Counted from the stretch's first letter, positions 11,208 through 22,407 are shown. The stretch: DNA of 64,000 nt from Termitomyces sp. T153 (GCA_018296165.2 JACKQL020000015.1:124001-188000); one strand, 5' to 3'. The notes: generated from the letters alone by a model not told the origin. Made by a program: numbers and translations.

Positions 11208-13262
11208 CCAGAAAGACACTCCCTGGGACTGGGATAGCAAGTGCCAGAGCATCTTCACCCTCCTCAAGAAGGCCTTCACCTCTGTCCTGATTCTCTACTA
11301 CTTTGATCCCACTCTACTCATAGTACTTGAATGCAACACCTACAACTAGGCCATTGCCAGAATACTCTTCCAGATAGACTCCAGCAGAAAGTATCTCCAC
11401 CCAATCACATTCTACACCTGCTTGATGATCCCCATGGAGCTCAACTACAATATCTATGACAAGGAAATCCTTGCCATTGTTGAAGCCTTCCAGCAGTGGA
11501 GAGCCTACCTTGAAGGAGCCCCACATTGTATTCAAATCCACTTCAACCACAATGATCTGCAGTACTTGACCACCACCAAGTAACTCAGCCACTGACAAGC
11601 TTGCTGGTCCAAAACCCTCTCTGAGTATGACTTCACCATTCACTACCACCCTGGTCAACTTGGCACAAAACCCAATGCTCTCACCCAGAGGCCTGATGTA
11701 TATCCAAAGAGTTGTTTGAGGCTGAGTGGAATGCATTTAACCATTGAAAAGTAATTCCCCCTAAGCATTTACATGCCATGCTGATTATGCATGAAGACAG
11801 AATCCTCCACCAAATCTGAAATGCACCTCCAGACCCCTTCTTCACCCAGCATGACCTCTGAAACAACTCCACTAATGAGCCAGCAATTGACCAACCTTTC
11901 ACACTGTCTCCAGACCACCAACTCCTACTCAAGGATGGATGAATCTATGCTCCAGACTACAAATCTATTTGCCTCAATATACTCCATCAACACCACAACC
12001 ACAAACTCTAAGGACACCTAGGAATTTGTAAGACTCTCCAACTCATCTTCTGGACTTACTTTTGGCCAGGAATGAAGAAGGACATCATGCAATATGTATG
12101 GGCCTGTGAACCATGCTACTGGGCCAAAGTAGTCTGCCACTGCCCCTACAGTCTGTTGAATACCCTCCTTGTTGGTCACTGCCCCTGGTTCTTGATTTCA
12201 CATTGCTGAGCTCCTCAAGTCCAAAGGGTTCAATGCAATTCTCATAGTTGTTTGCCAACTCACAAATCAAGCACTCTTTATCCCCTGCCACACCACTGAC
12301 AATGCCCCAGAGTTTGCCAAACTATTCCTTAAACACATTTTCTCTAAGCATGGACTCTCTGATGACATCATCTCCACTGTGGCCCCTATTTGTCTCTTGG
12401 TTTTGGCAATCACTATGCAAGGCTCTAGAGATCAAAACCAACATCTTAACCACCTACTACCCAGAGACAAACAGACAAACAGAATGAGTAAACCAGACCT
12501 TGGAACAGTATCTCCATCTCTACATTAACTATTTATGGAATGACTGGCATGCAGACCTTCCCCTTGCCAAGTTTACCTATAATAACACCCTTCACTCCAC
12601 CACTGAAGTTTCCCCTTTCTATGCCAACAAGGGCTACAACTCCCAGCTTATACTATCTCTCAGCAATATCCCCTCCTATATTGCCTACAAAGTCACTGAA
12701 AACCTCCAGTCCCTCCACCCAGTTTTTTTGGGACAAAATCAACACCACCAACCAGGCCTACTCCAAGCAAGCCAATGCCTGACATGACTCCATCCCTGAC
12801 TGGACCCCCAGCACCTTGGTATGGCTTGACTGATGCAACTTAAAGATCCAAAGACCCTCCATCAAGCTTGACTACAAGCAACTCAGTCCTTTCAAGATCT
12901 TCTAGAAGGTCTTGACCCATGCCTACAAGCTAGATCTACCTCTGGGCCTGAAAGGCCTCCACCCAATCTTCCACATTTGCCTGCTCAAGAAATATGCTCC
13001 AGACCCCTTTCCTGGACAACGCCCCAGCCAACCACCACCTGTCAAAGTCAAGGACAAGTACCACTATGAAGTCAACCACATCTTCAACTCTCACTTTATG
13101 CTAGTTAACTCCACTACCTGGTCCATTGGAAGGGCTACAGACCTGAAAACAACACTTAGGAGCTCTAAAAGAACCTCTCTGGTGCTCCTGCTAAGCTCCA
13201 GGACTTCCACTAGCAACACTCTAATAAGCTCCAGGACTGCTGGGACTAGCTCACACAAATGA
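11208..13262 (+). pseudogene. Gypsy-1 RNase H, integrase and chromodomain remnants
   Basis: RNase H pieces include DTPWDWDSKCQSIFTLLKKA, YDKEILAIVEAFQQWR and DYHPGQ-like FTIHYHPGQLGTKPNALTQRP. Integrase begins with a zinc-binding H2C2 remnant (HLGICKTLQLIFWTYFWPGM, then CEPCYWAK) and continues through FTYNNTLHSTTEVSPFYANKGY. The end reads [40 protein letters not shown] and then a chromodomain start, [14 protein letters not shown]. Frames change repeatedly and stops are frequent. The C-terminal chromodomain places the element in the chromoviruses. Confidence 0.8.
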
Positions 13263-13620
13263 CATTAGTGGGCATAACCTCTGCCTCTGGATTGATTAGG
13301 GATTCAACTCTCACAAGAAACCCCCTGTGTGTTTTATTTTCTCATTCCCTCACATAATCTGAAACCTGGTGATGCAAAATCAAAGTTTTGACAGTGGCAC
13401 AAAGTTTACAAAACTTGGCCAAACATGTTGGACTTGGATTTTGCAAGAGTCTGGGGTTCTTTATCACTAGTTCTCACTGTACAAGTAGACAAGATAATAG
13501 ATTGATTGATTTTCTTTACTAGCTTGAGACAGTTCTCAAAACAAGCAAAGGAGCACAAATAGTATATTAACTAATGATCCCAAAGTAAGTAGAGCTTGTG
13601 AGCCTAAGAAATCTGCTCCC
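13263..13620. other. Non-coding CpG-poor spacer
   Basis: This sits between the end of the plus-strand Gypsy-1 relic and the minus-strand protease relic. No frame or terminal repeat is supported. Base composition is like the surrounding old transposon DNA. Confidence 0.4.
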
Positions 13621-14826
13621 TCAGGACTTCTGAGCTATGTCAAGTACTTTCTTGTCTAAAAGTCCCCCAAATCTTCCTCTCTTTATACCCCCCTCTGCAG
13701 CAAAGGCCTGCAGATACACATCTCTCAACTCCTGGTTCTTGAATCCACTATCACTTATAGTGTATCCAGTCACCACTAGTTCACCATTCACCTTTTCTCC
13801 AATTATCACTGCCACCTCTCCCTGGTCACTGACCAGATCATTGAGATTTAAAATTTTGGATCACTATCTCCTCCAACACCTGCCTTTGGCACCTTGCCTC
13901 TTTGAAGAGTGGACAGGGCTGTCCAGCAACCAGTATCAGGATCTCTGATAGTCATGATGGCACTGCCATCTTGAAGATTTTGTATGTTGCTTTCTGTCAG
14001 TGTGTCAAAAGGATGACCCAACAAGACAGTATAAGCTGGCTTGACAAAGATATGCACTTGCAAGTAAATGGTGAAGCCTTCAGCAAAAGTAAATGGCACA
14101 TTTTTGGCTAAACCAACTGATGTATTCACTTAACTGTTGGCACTCTCCATCCTTAAGCATATGTCTGGATCCCAAGTCAATCCTAAACAAAGTACCTCAT
14201 CTAGTGCCATAAAGACTATCTGAGAACCACTATCTAGAATTGTCTCTACTTGCCTCCTCTGATTGACAATGGGGTTCTCTCAACACTTGCAAATCTCTAG
14301 CCACATACACCACTACTGGCTTTTCTCATGGAGGAATATTTTCCAAGTAAGTGGCTACACAATCCTGATGTACTACTGCACCAGTAGGCAAATCATCATG
14401 TGTCCCATCTGCAATGAAATAGGTTGCCATTGGTAGGTCATTGACATCTACTTTGTCAGGTGGTTTCTTCTCCCTTACAGTCTGCTGTTGAACTGCTACT
14501 CTTGGGATATTGGGATCCCTAGACTGAGTCCCTGATTTGAGAGTCAATTTTTGTATCATTGCTTCTCTTAATCCAGGAGCCACATCTAACAGTTCTCCAG
14601 TACTGAAAGGTACAGTAGCCTCCCAAAGCTTATCAATGGTCCTATCCCACTCCCTCCTTCTTGTTCCTGTTAAAGAACTTTTACCAGTGTCCTGCACTGG
14701 CAAGTCTGGTTCCTCATTGAGGGCTGGAACCTTCTCAAAAGGTAGATCCAGTTTTAGTGCAACTCTAGGTGGAATCACCAGAGTTAGCTTTTCTTTCCAG
14801 GGTTTTTCAGGGGTTCTCTCTAGCAA
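13621..14826 (-). pseudogene. Gypsy polyprotein relic with retroviral-type aspartic protease
   Basis: Read on the minus strand, 14826-14326 gives an open linker (MLERTPEKPWKEKLTLVIPP and following) typical of agaricomycete Gypsy Gag-Pol. The protease follows across a frameshift and two stops: VETILDSGSQIVFMALDE near 14250 contains the catalytic DSG, then LTWDPDI, MESAN, VGLAKNVPFTF, YLQVHIFVKPAYTVLLGHPF and DGSAIMTIRDPDTG. A further open segment to 13621 is not recognised. The relic is oriented away from the LTR-A remnant that ends at 15195, which fits a 5' LTR followed by the element body. RT and integrase are missing, so this is a truncated old copy. Confidence 0.75.
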
Positions 14827-14959
14827 TGAGGATACTCCTGGTTGAGATGCCTCTTTCCTAATTGCCTTGATTGAGTTATTTAAAAATCTTGAAAATTCTT
14901 AGAGGAAGATTTCTGTCCTTCAGAACTAGCTGTGTTCCTTGTGATTGCCCCACACTCTC

Positions 14960-15195
14960 AGTATCCACCCCCAGACTTGTGCCCAACAAACCCCCAAGCC
15001 TGACCCTTATTTGCACTCTGTCTTAGACTTCCCTGGACCTCTCTGGACTTGCTCAGACCCACTCCCTCAGTCTATCCTTGCAAGTATGTGACATCCAGAC
15101 TCCTCTGGAATGCAAGGTTATAAGTGCATAATGTCATGTCCACCTAATAAGGATTTGCCCAGTTAAGCTGAGCCCATAGTCAGCAAAACCTAACA
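14960..15195 (-). repeat. LTR-A remnant (old subfamily)
   Basis: Reading the minus strand from 15195, the sequence starts TGTTAGGTTTTGCTGACT and continues GGGCTCAGCTTAACTGGG, matching the start of the LTR-A family (TGTCAGGTTCCGCTGACC). It resembles the copy at 48534 most closely (shared ATACTTGCAAGGAT). It fades out near 14960. The purine-rich AATGGTGGGGAAG lies just outside its start. Age is suggested by loss of nearly all CpG found in younger copies. Confidence 0.65.
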
Positions 15196-15571
15196 CTTCC
15201 CCACCATTGAAATGAAGTTCAACATAACACACTGAAGAGATGTTGGTGGGTCTGTTGCTAAAAGGAGACATCATGATGGGCAAATCTTTGGAGTATTTGT
15301 ATACAGATTTAGACATGAGGTTTTGAATGAGGTCCTTAACCAGGACAGGAGTTTTGCAGGGCAAGTTCAAGATGCAACCTCTAACAACAAGCTGGTGACC
15401 TTTGGGAATGTGAGCCAAGGTGAGCATGTTCTCCTCATCAAAGTCCATATCCAAGTCAGGAGTAGGTGGATGAATGCCATTTTGGGGGGTACAAGGAGTA
15501 AAAGAGGGAATTTTAGACCATACTGGCATGGGCATTGTAGGAACAGGGAGGTCAGGAGCCATGGGTGTCAT
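15134..15571 (-). other. Open frame of unknown origin, 145 codons
   Basis: The minus strand is open from an ATG at 15571 to 15134. The predicted product starts with a Pro/Met-rich segment (MTPMAPDLPVPTMPMP) and has no recognised domain. Its last 20 codons lie inside the LTR-A remnant, so the frame cannot be an intact ancestral gene as drawn. It probably derives from transposon DNA. Confidence 0.25.
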
Positions 15572-15756
15572 ACTATTAGTAAGTCAGGGAAGAATGTGAC
15601 AAATGGGGTATCAAACAGGGTTAAATTATGTGATGGGATCAAGAGATGGTCAAAGGAGGTATCAAAATATGCAGGTCAAAATTTAGAAATTGAGAGTCTT
15701 TGAACAGGGAAAGAATGGCTATGTGTGTAGTGTAGAGTCAGCAACAAGGAGAAAAT

Positions 15757-15976
15757 TTCGAGTGATATAAGGTCGTATGGCGTTAGAGGTTAAGCTGAAA
15801 ACAAGAATTACAAATAACCGTATATACAGCACGTTATCTCCATTGTACGGTATGATATGGGTATAAACGCGTCCCCTAAACCGTTCCGTAAGCTGGACTT
15901 TCCTATATAGTACAGTAACGACACCTGTAATACGGGATCTGTATACCGTAATAGACGGCATACGGTTGGCAGCCCT
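15757..15976. promoter_or_regulatory. ATACGGT-rich cluster directly upstream of ADH copy 2
   Basis: Within about 200 nt the words ACCGTAT or ATACGGT and close variants occur in both orientations (near 15816, 15846, 15932, 15942 and 15960, with related CCGTTCCGTA near 15882). CpG is high again here after the depleted transposon block. The cluster is absent from the equivalent position upstream of ADH copy 1. It could be a small transposable element end, a binding-site array or both; the regulatory reading is inference. Confidence 0.35.
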
Positions 15977-17800
15977 ACTAAAGCCCGCTCTGACACGTTT
16001 TTCTCCCCTCGCTCTCACACCTGTTGTGAACCTCGAATCTGAAAGCTAAGGCACAGAAAGACGTTGATGACGAGCACAGACCTCTCAATACCAAAGACAG
16101 CCAAGGCGGCAATCCTCAATGGTATAGGAGAGAAATACATCATCAGAGACGACTATCCCGTGAAACAGGCGTCGGAGCTCCTTCCAGGGGAATGTCTCGT
16201 CAAAATAGAATACTCGGGCATTTGTCATTCGGATTTACATGTCAAGCAAGGGGACTGGAAGAAAAAGCTGATAATGCCACTTATCGGTGGGCATGAGGCC
16301 GTTGGGCGTATAGTGGCGATTGGGAAACATAGTGATGCTGGGACGGTGAAGATTGGGGATCGCGTTGGGTTGAAGTGGCTTGCCGATGTTTGTATGAAGT
16401 ACGTGTTATTTTGCAATAGTTTTTTCATGGATTCTTGAGAAGTTCTGATAATGCTTTACATATGGCTAGGTGCGAGATGTGTCGGAAGGGCAACGAGCCG
16501 TGTTGGTTCTTGTGATCCGTTGTGTTTTCCTGCATGATACTCAAGTATATTTATAGGCTGCCCTTTGTCAAAGGCGCATGGTTTCACGGTTCATGGTACA
16601 TTCGCTGAATATGTGGTAAGTCGATTGAATTGTCGAGGTTGAATACTTACTGGAAATCCACGATTTTATAAGGTGTCGTGGGTGAACTACGTTACCCCAA
16701 TCCCCGATAATCTTGACAGCGCAGCCGCAGCTCCTTTCCTCTGTGCGGTAGGAACATATTGTCCTTGCGCTTGTATCTCATGTTTTCTAATGCATGATTG
16801 TAGGGAGTAACGGTGTATAACGGTTTAAAGCAGTCTCGGGCGAAGATCGGCGACTGGGTAGCCATCTCGGGTGCCGGGGGTGGGCTTGGACATCTCGGTG
16901 CGTTTCTGTATCCTAAATCTGTGGACGCTTCATTGATGGAGAATGTAGCTGTCCAGTATGCAGTAGCCATGGGTCTCCGGGTGCTTGCAATCGGTAAAAT
17001 GAGCTATACGCCTGGATAACACGTTGCTCAAAACATTTTCCAGACACTGGCGCAGCCAAGAAGGAGCTGTGTGCGAAGCTTGGTGCCGAGAAATGGGTCG
17101 ACTTTCAAGAGTCCACAAATCTCGCGACAGACGTTCGAGCTGCCACTAATGGACACGGCCCGCATGTTGCTCTTATTGCAGTCGGGGATGTAAGGACAAT
17201 GGCATCAAAAGCATCTGCTTCTTGTATACTCATCGAAAATTCAGGCACGACCATTCAATCAAGCCCTCCTGTATCTTCGTGCAGCTGGGACGTTGGTCGC
17301 CATCGGTATGCCAGGCGGAAATGGCTTACTTAATGTTCCGGTGACTCTTTTGGTCGGAAAGGTAAGTCTAGGTCATCATTCGATGTAGTACATCGGAACA
17401 TTCATGTATGCCTTTGTTCAGAGTTTGACAGTACTCGGGTCATTTGTTGGGTAAGGCTTTCAGTTTACCATCGTATTCGTCGAGATAACTTGGGTCCCTC
17501 TAAAGTAATCGTCAAGATGCTGTGGAGGCTCTACAGATAGCGGCACAAGGCAAGGTTAAATGCCAGTACCAAGTTCGAGAGCTGAAGGAATTAAATGAGT
17601 GTGTACTCCAATTCTGCCATGTGTCTTCAACCCTAACTCGGAACTTCTCACGACAGAATTTTCGACGAGATGGTTACTGGCAGAATCGCTGGACGAATGC
17701 TGTTCAAACTTTGAGCGGAGTAGTCGGTCCATGTATCAGTACATAATTCCAGTGCCATATTGCGATCTTATGCTGCTCGTTGCTGACAACGACGTGGTAG
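15977..17800 (+). repeat. Segmental duplication containing ADH copy 2
   Basis: This is the partner of 4630-6450 in direct orientation. Similarity begins in the promoter at GCCCGCTC, near 15977, and fades after about 17800, just before the PNS1 upstream region. Matching exon lengths and intron positions show that the whole gene was copied as DNA rather than through an mRNA. Confidence 0.9.
16067..17714 (+). CDS. Zinc-dependent alcohol dehydrogenase, copy 2
   Basis: The same medium-chain NAD-dependent alcohol dehydrogenase as copy 1, again 359 residues from eleven exons of identical lengths: 16067-16398, 16470-16501, 16557-16615, 16673-16747, 16804-16897, 16949-16993, 17044-17189, 17245-17361, 17422-17450, 17506-17598 and 17657-17714. 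Zinc ligands ([30 protein letters not shown]) and the [10 protein letters not shown] nucleotide-binding turn are intact. Intron 8 has a standard GTAAGT donor, unlike copy 1; intron 2 has a weak GTTGGT donor. Protein differences are scattered and mostly mild, for example WLADVC for WLAGVC, NGHGPH for DGLGPH, and a C-terminal KL for KF. No site argues against activity. Its upstream region carries an ATACGGT cluster not found at copy 1, so the two may be regulated differently. Confidence 0.93.
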
Positions 17801-17932
17801 AGTGAGTCAGACTATTGTGGGTTGTGTGACTTGTGACGTTGCGGGTTACGCGTCGGAGTGGTTCCTAATTGGAACCAACTGCTTTGCAAGGGGTCTTGCA
17901 CCTTGCCTCTTGCTTTCCACCAGTCCTGCCGT

Positions 17933-20836
17933 ATGGCAACTTCGTTTGCTGCGTATGCCTCTCAATTCCTGACAAGGCAGCAGAATGCCTCCTCTAGTAT
18001 GGCGTCGTCTCAGCCCATGTTCTTTTCCTTCACCACCGACGACGGGTCTCGTGCAGGTCACAATCCAGACAGCGATCTCGACGACTTTAACGATCCTCAT
18101 TTGAGATACAGTGAATCGAGCACGACTACCGCCCGTCGTCCTGGTGGTGCTGACGATGATGATGACCCGTATCTTCGCTTGGATGAGGATGAACGCACAG
18201 GACGGTCGGAGTTCAATTCGAGGCATTATAATTCTCAATCGATTTCGCTCACTGCATCTGAGAATGGTTCATCAAGTCAAGAAGACTCGCCAAAAGGCTG
18301 GTTAGCACATCTGGCATCTCCTATGATGAGACATTCTCGCTCGCGGTCTCGGTCATCATCACCCGCACCATCGGATTCGACTGATTCAGGGCCCCCTCCA
18401 GGAATCTATGGCCCTGAGACGATACATGTCCTACCAGCACAACCACCCTTGCAGACACCCCCGCCAACAACGAGCAGGGGGCTCGTATCGTTGCCACTGA
18501 CTGAGTCTCTTCTGCCTCGAGACGGCCGTTCGAGACCACTCGATGTATTCTCACTACCGGATCCTCGACATGTTCCTAGAAACCGGCGGAAGTACAATGA
18601 CTCGATATGGACAGCGGTTTGGTGTGCAGGTGTCTCTCTATGCTTCTTGTTCTCTATCGTCCTTCTATTCGTCACCCGAAAACCTGACAGGTCATCACGC
18701 ACCCGACCCTACACGACCCTGCTGCACACCGTGCCAATGCTCACCATCCTCACATTTCTCAGCGCAATTGTTGCGTATACACATATACTTTTACTACGGA
18801 TCTTTGCCCGCCCAGTCATGTTCGCAACCTCAGTATTTATTCCTGCTACACTATTTGTCTCTGCTATTTGGGCATTTGTAGGAAGTTTCATGTGGGATGG
18901 AGATCAAGAACCTACCTGGGGAGAAACTGTAGGGTGAGTAACTCTCTTCGAACATTTGGCTATCGCTTTCGCAGGGTTGACATGACTCGTGCACTTGCTT
19001 CCCATTGCTTTTATCCTCTATTACATCACCAAGAAACATCATCATACCTCTTTCTTCTTGCGCATGGCGTGGGCTTTATTTCCTTATAAATCTTCTTCGT
19101 CTCGCACCTTCGCTAATCGATTTTTCCCATCAGACTCCGCCTCTTTTCTATCCTACCTCTAGTACTATGCCTAATTACCGCTAGACGTCTCTTACACCTT
19201 CCAAGGGACCTACACGTAACATCATCAACTCTCAATCTCACAACCAAACTTCTCATCAATAATCCATTCCTCTTGACACTATCACCTGCCATCCTGCTTA
19301 TCGCTTTGCTCGCATCTATACCTTTCTTGACATTGATTTTTCGCCTCATATTCATTGGATACGTATGGCGCCTCGATGGGAGCTCGACGTGGGAATGGCA
19401 TCTACATGGGTGGGCTAACTGGTCTATTTCGGGAGCTGTTGCAGTGTGGTTATGGACGTGGGGTGTCGCGCGAGGTGTGCTGCGTATGACGACTGCTAGT
19501 GTCATTGGCGCTTGGTATTTCGCTGCGTATGTCATCATTTGTATTTCTTATCACCATAAACTTTCTTCATCGCTTATCATTGTAGCCCTGATGCCCCACC
19601 GCCTCCACCAATGTCCACACACACCATTCACGCCGCCCTTACCCGATCCACAGGACCATCATTAGGAACAATAGCGCTGTCAGCGCTCATCCTCACCTGC
19701 ATCCGCATTCTTACACTCCTCATGATCTTCCTCAACCGCCTTCCGCTGTACATACCTGCACGCGCCTTCTTCCTCGTTGCGGGAATCCGCATGGTCGTTG
19801 GTTATCTCGAGGGAGTGACTACCGCTCTGAGTAAATATGCGTTGGTATATGCCGGTCTTACTGGAGATCCGTTCATGACTAGCGCTAGGAGGGCCCAGGC
19901 ACTCACTAATGGAGTTGAAGCTAAGTCCAAAAGGAACGCGCGGAAGGGATATGGCACGGAACGTGAGCTTCTCTCCATATACTGTTGGTCTCGTGAAGTT
20001 GTTCATAGTCGTCTGCAGCGTCGTTGCTGCTCTTGACCATTGCGCCTTTGACCCTGACGTTCCCGTTCGCGCTGACAACATACCTTTTTGTGGCTCATAC
20101 TCTGAATGCACCCGATTCGGCACTTAGTGCCGCTTTGCTCGCAGGTGGCGTTACTGCAATCGTTGGTCTTTTCTGTGTTGGTCTCGTGCAAGACGCGTAA
20201 GCGGTCATCTTAGTCCTGCAGGATAAGACTGACATAACGTTTTCAATTTTATAGCGCAGATACTTTGTGGATATGTTATTGCATTGACAAGGATATGGGA
20301 CAGGTCAGACGTGAGGAAGTGTTATCTACGGTCAGTAATCATCTTTTTACCTTCTCTTGCCGTGCTTATAGCCATTCCAGTTTGAATACAACAACCCTCA
20401 AACCCGCACCCAGCCCTCGCGCCGGCAACCCGTGCCATCCACCGCCGCACAGGCTCAACCGATCAAGGGTCACGTACATCCAAAACCTCCGCCACCACCT
20501 CAACCGCAATACATGCCCTCCGCAACTGCATCCCACTACCTTCCACGACAGCCACTATTGCCACCATCGCCATCATCGTACACGAACAACCAAGAAGATG
20601 ACCCAGACCCTTTTGAGCAGAGTCACCTGCAAGATAACACGATGTTGCAGACCGCCCTCCATCCAGCACCACCTGCATCAGCGCCTCTTGCGGCGTCTCC
20701 ACCACAGCCACAGAAGATGAAGACGAGTACAGAGCTCAATATGAAATCTCCCACGCGATCGCAGTCACCGCTTGATGAGAGCGATGAGGAAGAAGTGGGG
20801 GGATCACAGTTCTTTCCGGGTTCTGGGATCTTTTGA
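17933..20836 (+). CDS. PNS1: PNS1-type choline-transporter-like membrane protein
   Basis: A member of the CTL/SLC44 family, multi-pass proteins of the plasma membrane; the fungal transport role is unproven. Six exons (17933-18933, 19134-19526, 19586-19962, 20019-20196, 20255-20330, 20372-20836) keep phase and give 829 residues. Residues 1-220 are low complexity (an Asp run, Ser/Arg-rich repeats). Transmembrane segments start near residue 224 (IWTAVWCAGVSLCFLFSIVL) and include FLLTLSPAILLIALLASIPF and the WLWTWGVARG helix. The family stretch KYALVYAGLTGDPF, the ICYCIDKD motif and a PFQFEYNN segment follow. The C-terminus is Pro/Gln-rich and ends with acidic residues. Intron 1 is 200 nt, much longer than the others, and no in-frame exon was found inside it. 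The start at 17933 was preferred over an upstream in-frame ATG because MATSFAAYASQFL resembles the usual N-terminus. Confidence 0.9.
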
Positions 20837-20995
20837 AATTACGCATTGACATTCGGTTGTAAGCACATCTGCATGATGATACATTTATTTCAGGGATCTA
20901 CAGACATTTCAGGTCATTACTCTAATCGTTTTTTGTATTACTGATGGTGACCATGCGCCTTTCGAGGTTGAGACGAGTTATGGGTATTTATAATT

Positions 20996-21480
20996 TTGAT
21001 GTACCATAGTCAATCATATAATCCAGAGTTTAGAAAACTTCTATGCTGCAGCCATTCAGTTCCCTCGAATTTTCGCGCCGCGCAAACACGCAACCAACAT
21101 TTTGAGTCTTCGACTAAGAGGTATGAAGAGAAACACGCATGGGCTGCAAACCTGTATTGGATATATTACTTTCCGTTCCTCCTCTCTCGATACGCCCCAG
21201 ATTTTCTGGTAACCCTCTTGGCAAGATTGCAACTAACTCACCACGAGGATGCACTTACGCCACTTGTGAGCCCCTTCCTCAAGATTTCAAACTATAGCAG
21301 TCATATTTGGTTCGTTAGAAAAGCGCAGAAATGATGGATATAGTACACTTGTCTGACAACCGAGATGTTGTGTTGAAGCTATAATTTTCATCAGAGTAAC
21401 TTCAGATCGCATAATCCTTCTTCGAAATCCCTTTCTTCTGACCCGAGCAATCATACGGCACCAATTTGTGATACTATTAT
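20996..21480 (+). pseudogene. Relic of a mushroom-type protein-kinase-like gene (N-lobe)
   Basis: The plus strand matches the N-terminal part of the kinase-like gene at 44946. In 20996-21334 one reads LYWIYYFPFLLSRYAPDF and HHEDALTPLVSPFLKISN, against LLYYPLLLSRGYKLRSRYAP and KHEDALTPAVSLLLEVSN there. Further on, out of frame, the SLSSDPSNHTAPI segment corresponds to NLSSDPRNHAVPI. The middle is frameshifted and the catalytic HRD and DFG parts are absent. It is a truncated, non-functional copy lying directly downstream of PNS1. Confidence 0.7.
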
Positions 21481-21834
21481 GCTTATTCTGTTTCAGAGAT
21501 ACGGTTCGGCAGTACTACATTACGGGTCTCTTTCTCCTTCTTATTAAATGTCATTCATCAGTACGGGCAGCCTCATAAGTATTCTCCAATGGCTGGCATT
21601 CAGATTCATTTCAAGAGCGCGTTAAGCTCAATTTAGAAGTATTGTGGACAGATAAACACTTGATTATGAACTAAATGAATGAACACAGTGTGGCCGTAGG
21701 CCAACATGATTGACTATTGGAGAATAATAATAAGAAAGGATGAAACACAAAATGAGTGACAAAGTGCAAAATTTGATGCCAAAACTTGCAGGTATCTATG
21801 ATCATTCTTAATAAATAGTAATTGAGCTCCGACC
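21481..21834. other. Non-coding AT-rich spacer
   Basis: No gene is supported. CpG is present up to about 21.71 kb and nearly absent afterwards, which suggests an insertion boundary near that point. Confidence 0.35.
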
Positions 21835-22206
21835 ATGAATGTCCCTCTTCGATTTTTTATTTCTGCACAACCAGAAAATGCTATCCAGTATACTCTACAA
21901 AAATCTCCACTCTCTGGATTCTGTGCTCCATCTATTAATCCATCTCATTATCCAAGTCTCTTGACACAGTTAATCACTCCTGATATGGCCTATCAACACA
22001 TTGTTGATTATGCACAAACCTTTCAAGAGGCTCTTAAGCATGGAGGGTATATAGGAACTTATTCACTTCACTCTGGATTCAATCCAGACCTAATAGGACT
22101 GCAAGAACAAGAACAGGAAATCTATATTGTTCTTTATTCAGAAGTCTCTAAAGACCTACATATTGTGCTGGAAAAGATAGCACAGCTCTTTACAGGAAAT
22201 ATCTAA
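21835..22206 (+). CDS. Orphan open frame, 123 residues
   Basis: A clean ATG-to-stop frame with even codon use but no family I recognise. The product starts MNVPLRFFISAQPENAIQYT, has a central DMAYQHIVDYAQTFQEALKH segment predicted helical, and ends with a Glu/Gln-rich EQEQEIYIVLYSE stretch and a Leu/Ile-rich tail. There is no signal peptide, membrane segment or zinc motif. It lies in CpG-poor DNA next to a hairpin and a minisatellite that I associate with a Helitron end, so it may be a captured gene fragment or a transposon accessory ORF. It may also be one exon of a larger gene; no splice partner was identified. Confidence 0.35.
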   Translation: MNVPLRFFISAQPENAIQYTLQKSPLSGFCAPSINPSHYPSLLTQLITPDMAYQHIVDYAQTFQEALKHGGYIGTYSLHSGFNPDLIGLQEQEQEIYIVLYSEVSKDLHIVLEKIAQLFTGNI

Positions 22207-22371
22207 ACACCTTCAAACACATCTGGAGATCTAAAAAGTAGCAATAATGATGTAAGTGACAATAAAGATGAGAATAGCTGTAACATTTCCGTTACAGGTT
22301 GCACAACTTACTGTTCACACCTTGTAAATCAAAACCAGTTGATTGGTCTAGTCTACGAAGTATGAAGTACG

Positions 22372-22407
22372 AGCTACGCCCCGTGCCTTCAGCACGGGCC
22401 TGTAGCT
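22372..22407. other. Strong 36-nt hairpin
   Basis: The arms CCCGTGC and GCACGGG pair around a CTTCA loop, and outer arms AGCTAC and GTAGCT extend the stem with a short bulge. It is a CpG-rich island in otherwise CpG-poor DNA, immediately beside the 59-bp minisatellite. Helitrons carry a GC-rich hairpin shortly before their 3' end, so this is a candidate Helitron terminus, although no CTRR end at the usual distance was found on either strand. Confidence 0.5.

Larger units (their letters stand above)
8868..13262 (+). mobile_element. Gypsy chromovirus pol relic (Gypsy-1) with a nested solo LTR
   Basis: The plus strand holds a decayed Ty3/Gypsy polyprotein in the usual order: pre-RT linker, reverse transcriptase (about 9240-10101), RNase H (11208-11760), integrase (about 11920-12800) and a chromodomain remnant (about 13030-13150). 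A 1,106-nt solo LTR-B interrupts it between RT and RNase H. No LTRs belonging to this element were found at its ends, and gag and protease are absent. Many stops and frameshifts show it is dead. A still more decayed copy of the same family occupies about 58.1-60.5 kb, sharing segments such as the linker and the integrase GTAAGACTC stretch. Confidence 0.85.

Noticed and set aside
18934..19133. Possible extra exon inside the 200-nt first intron of PNS1
   Set aside because: All frames after the internal CAG acceptor meet early stops or break phase, while joining 18933 to 19134 gives the expected membrane segment.
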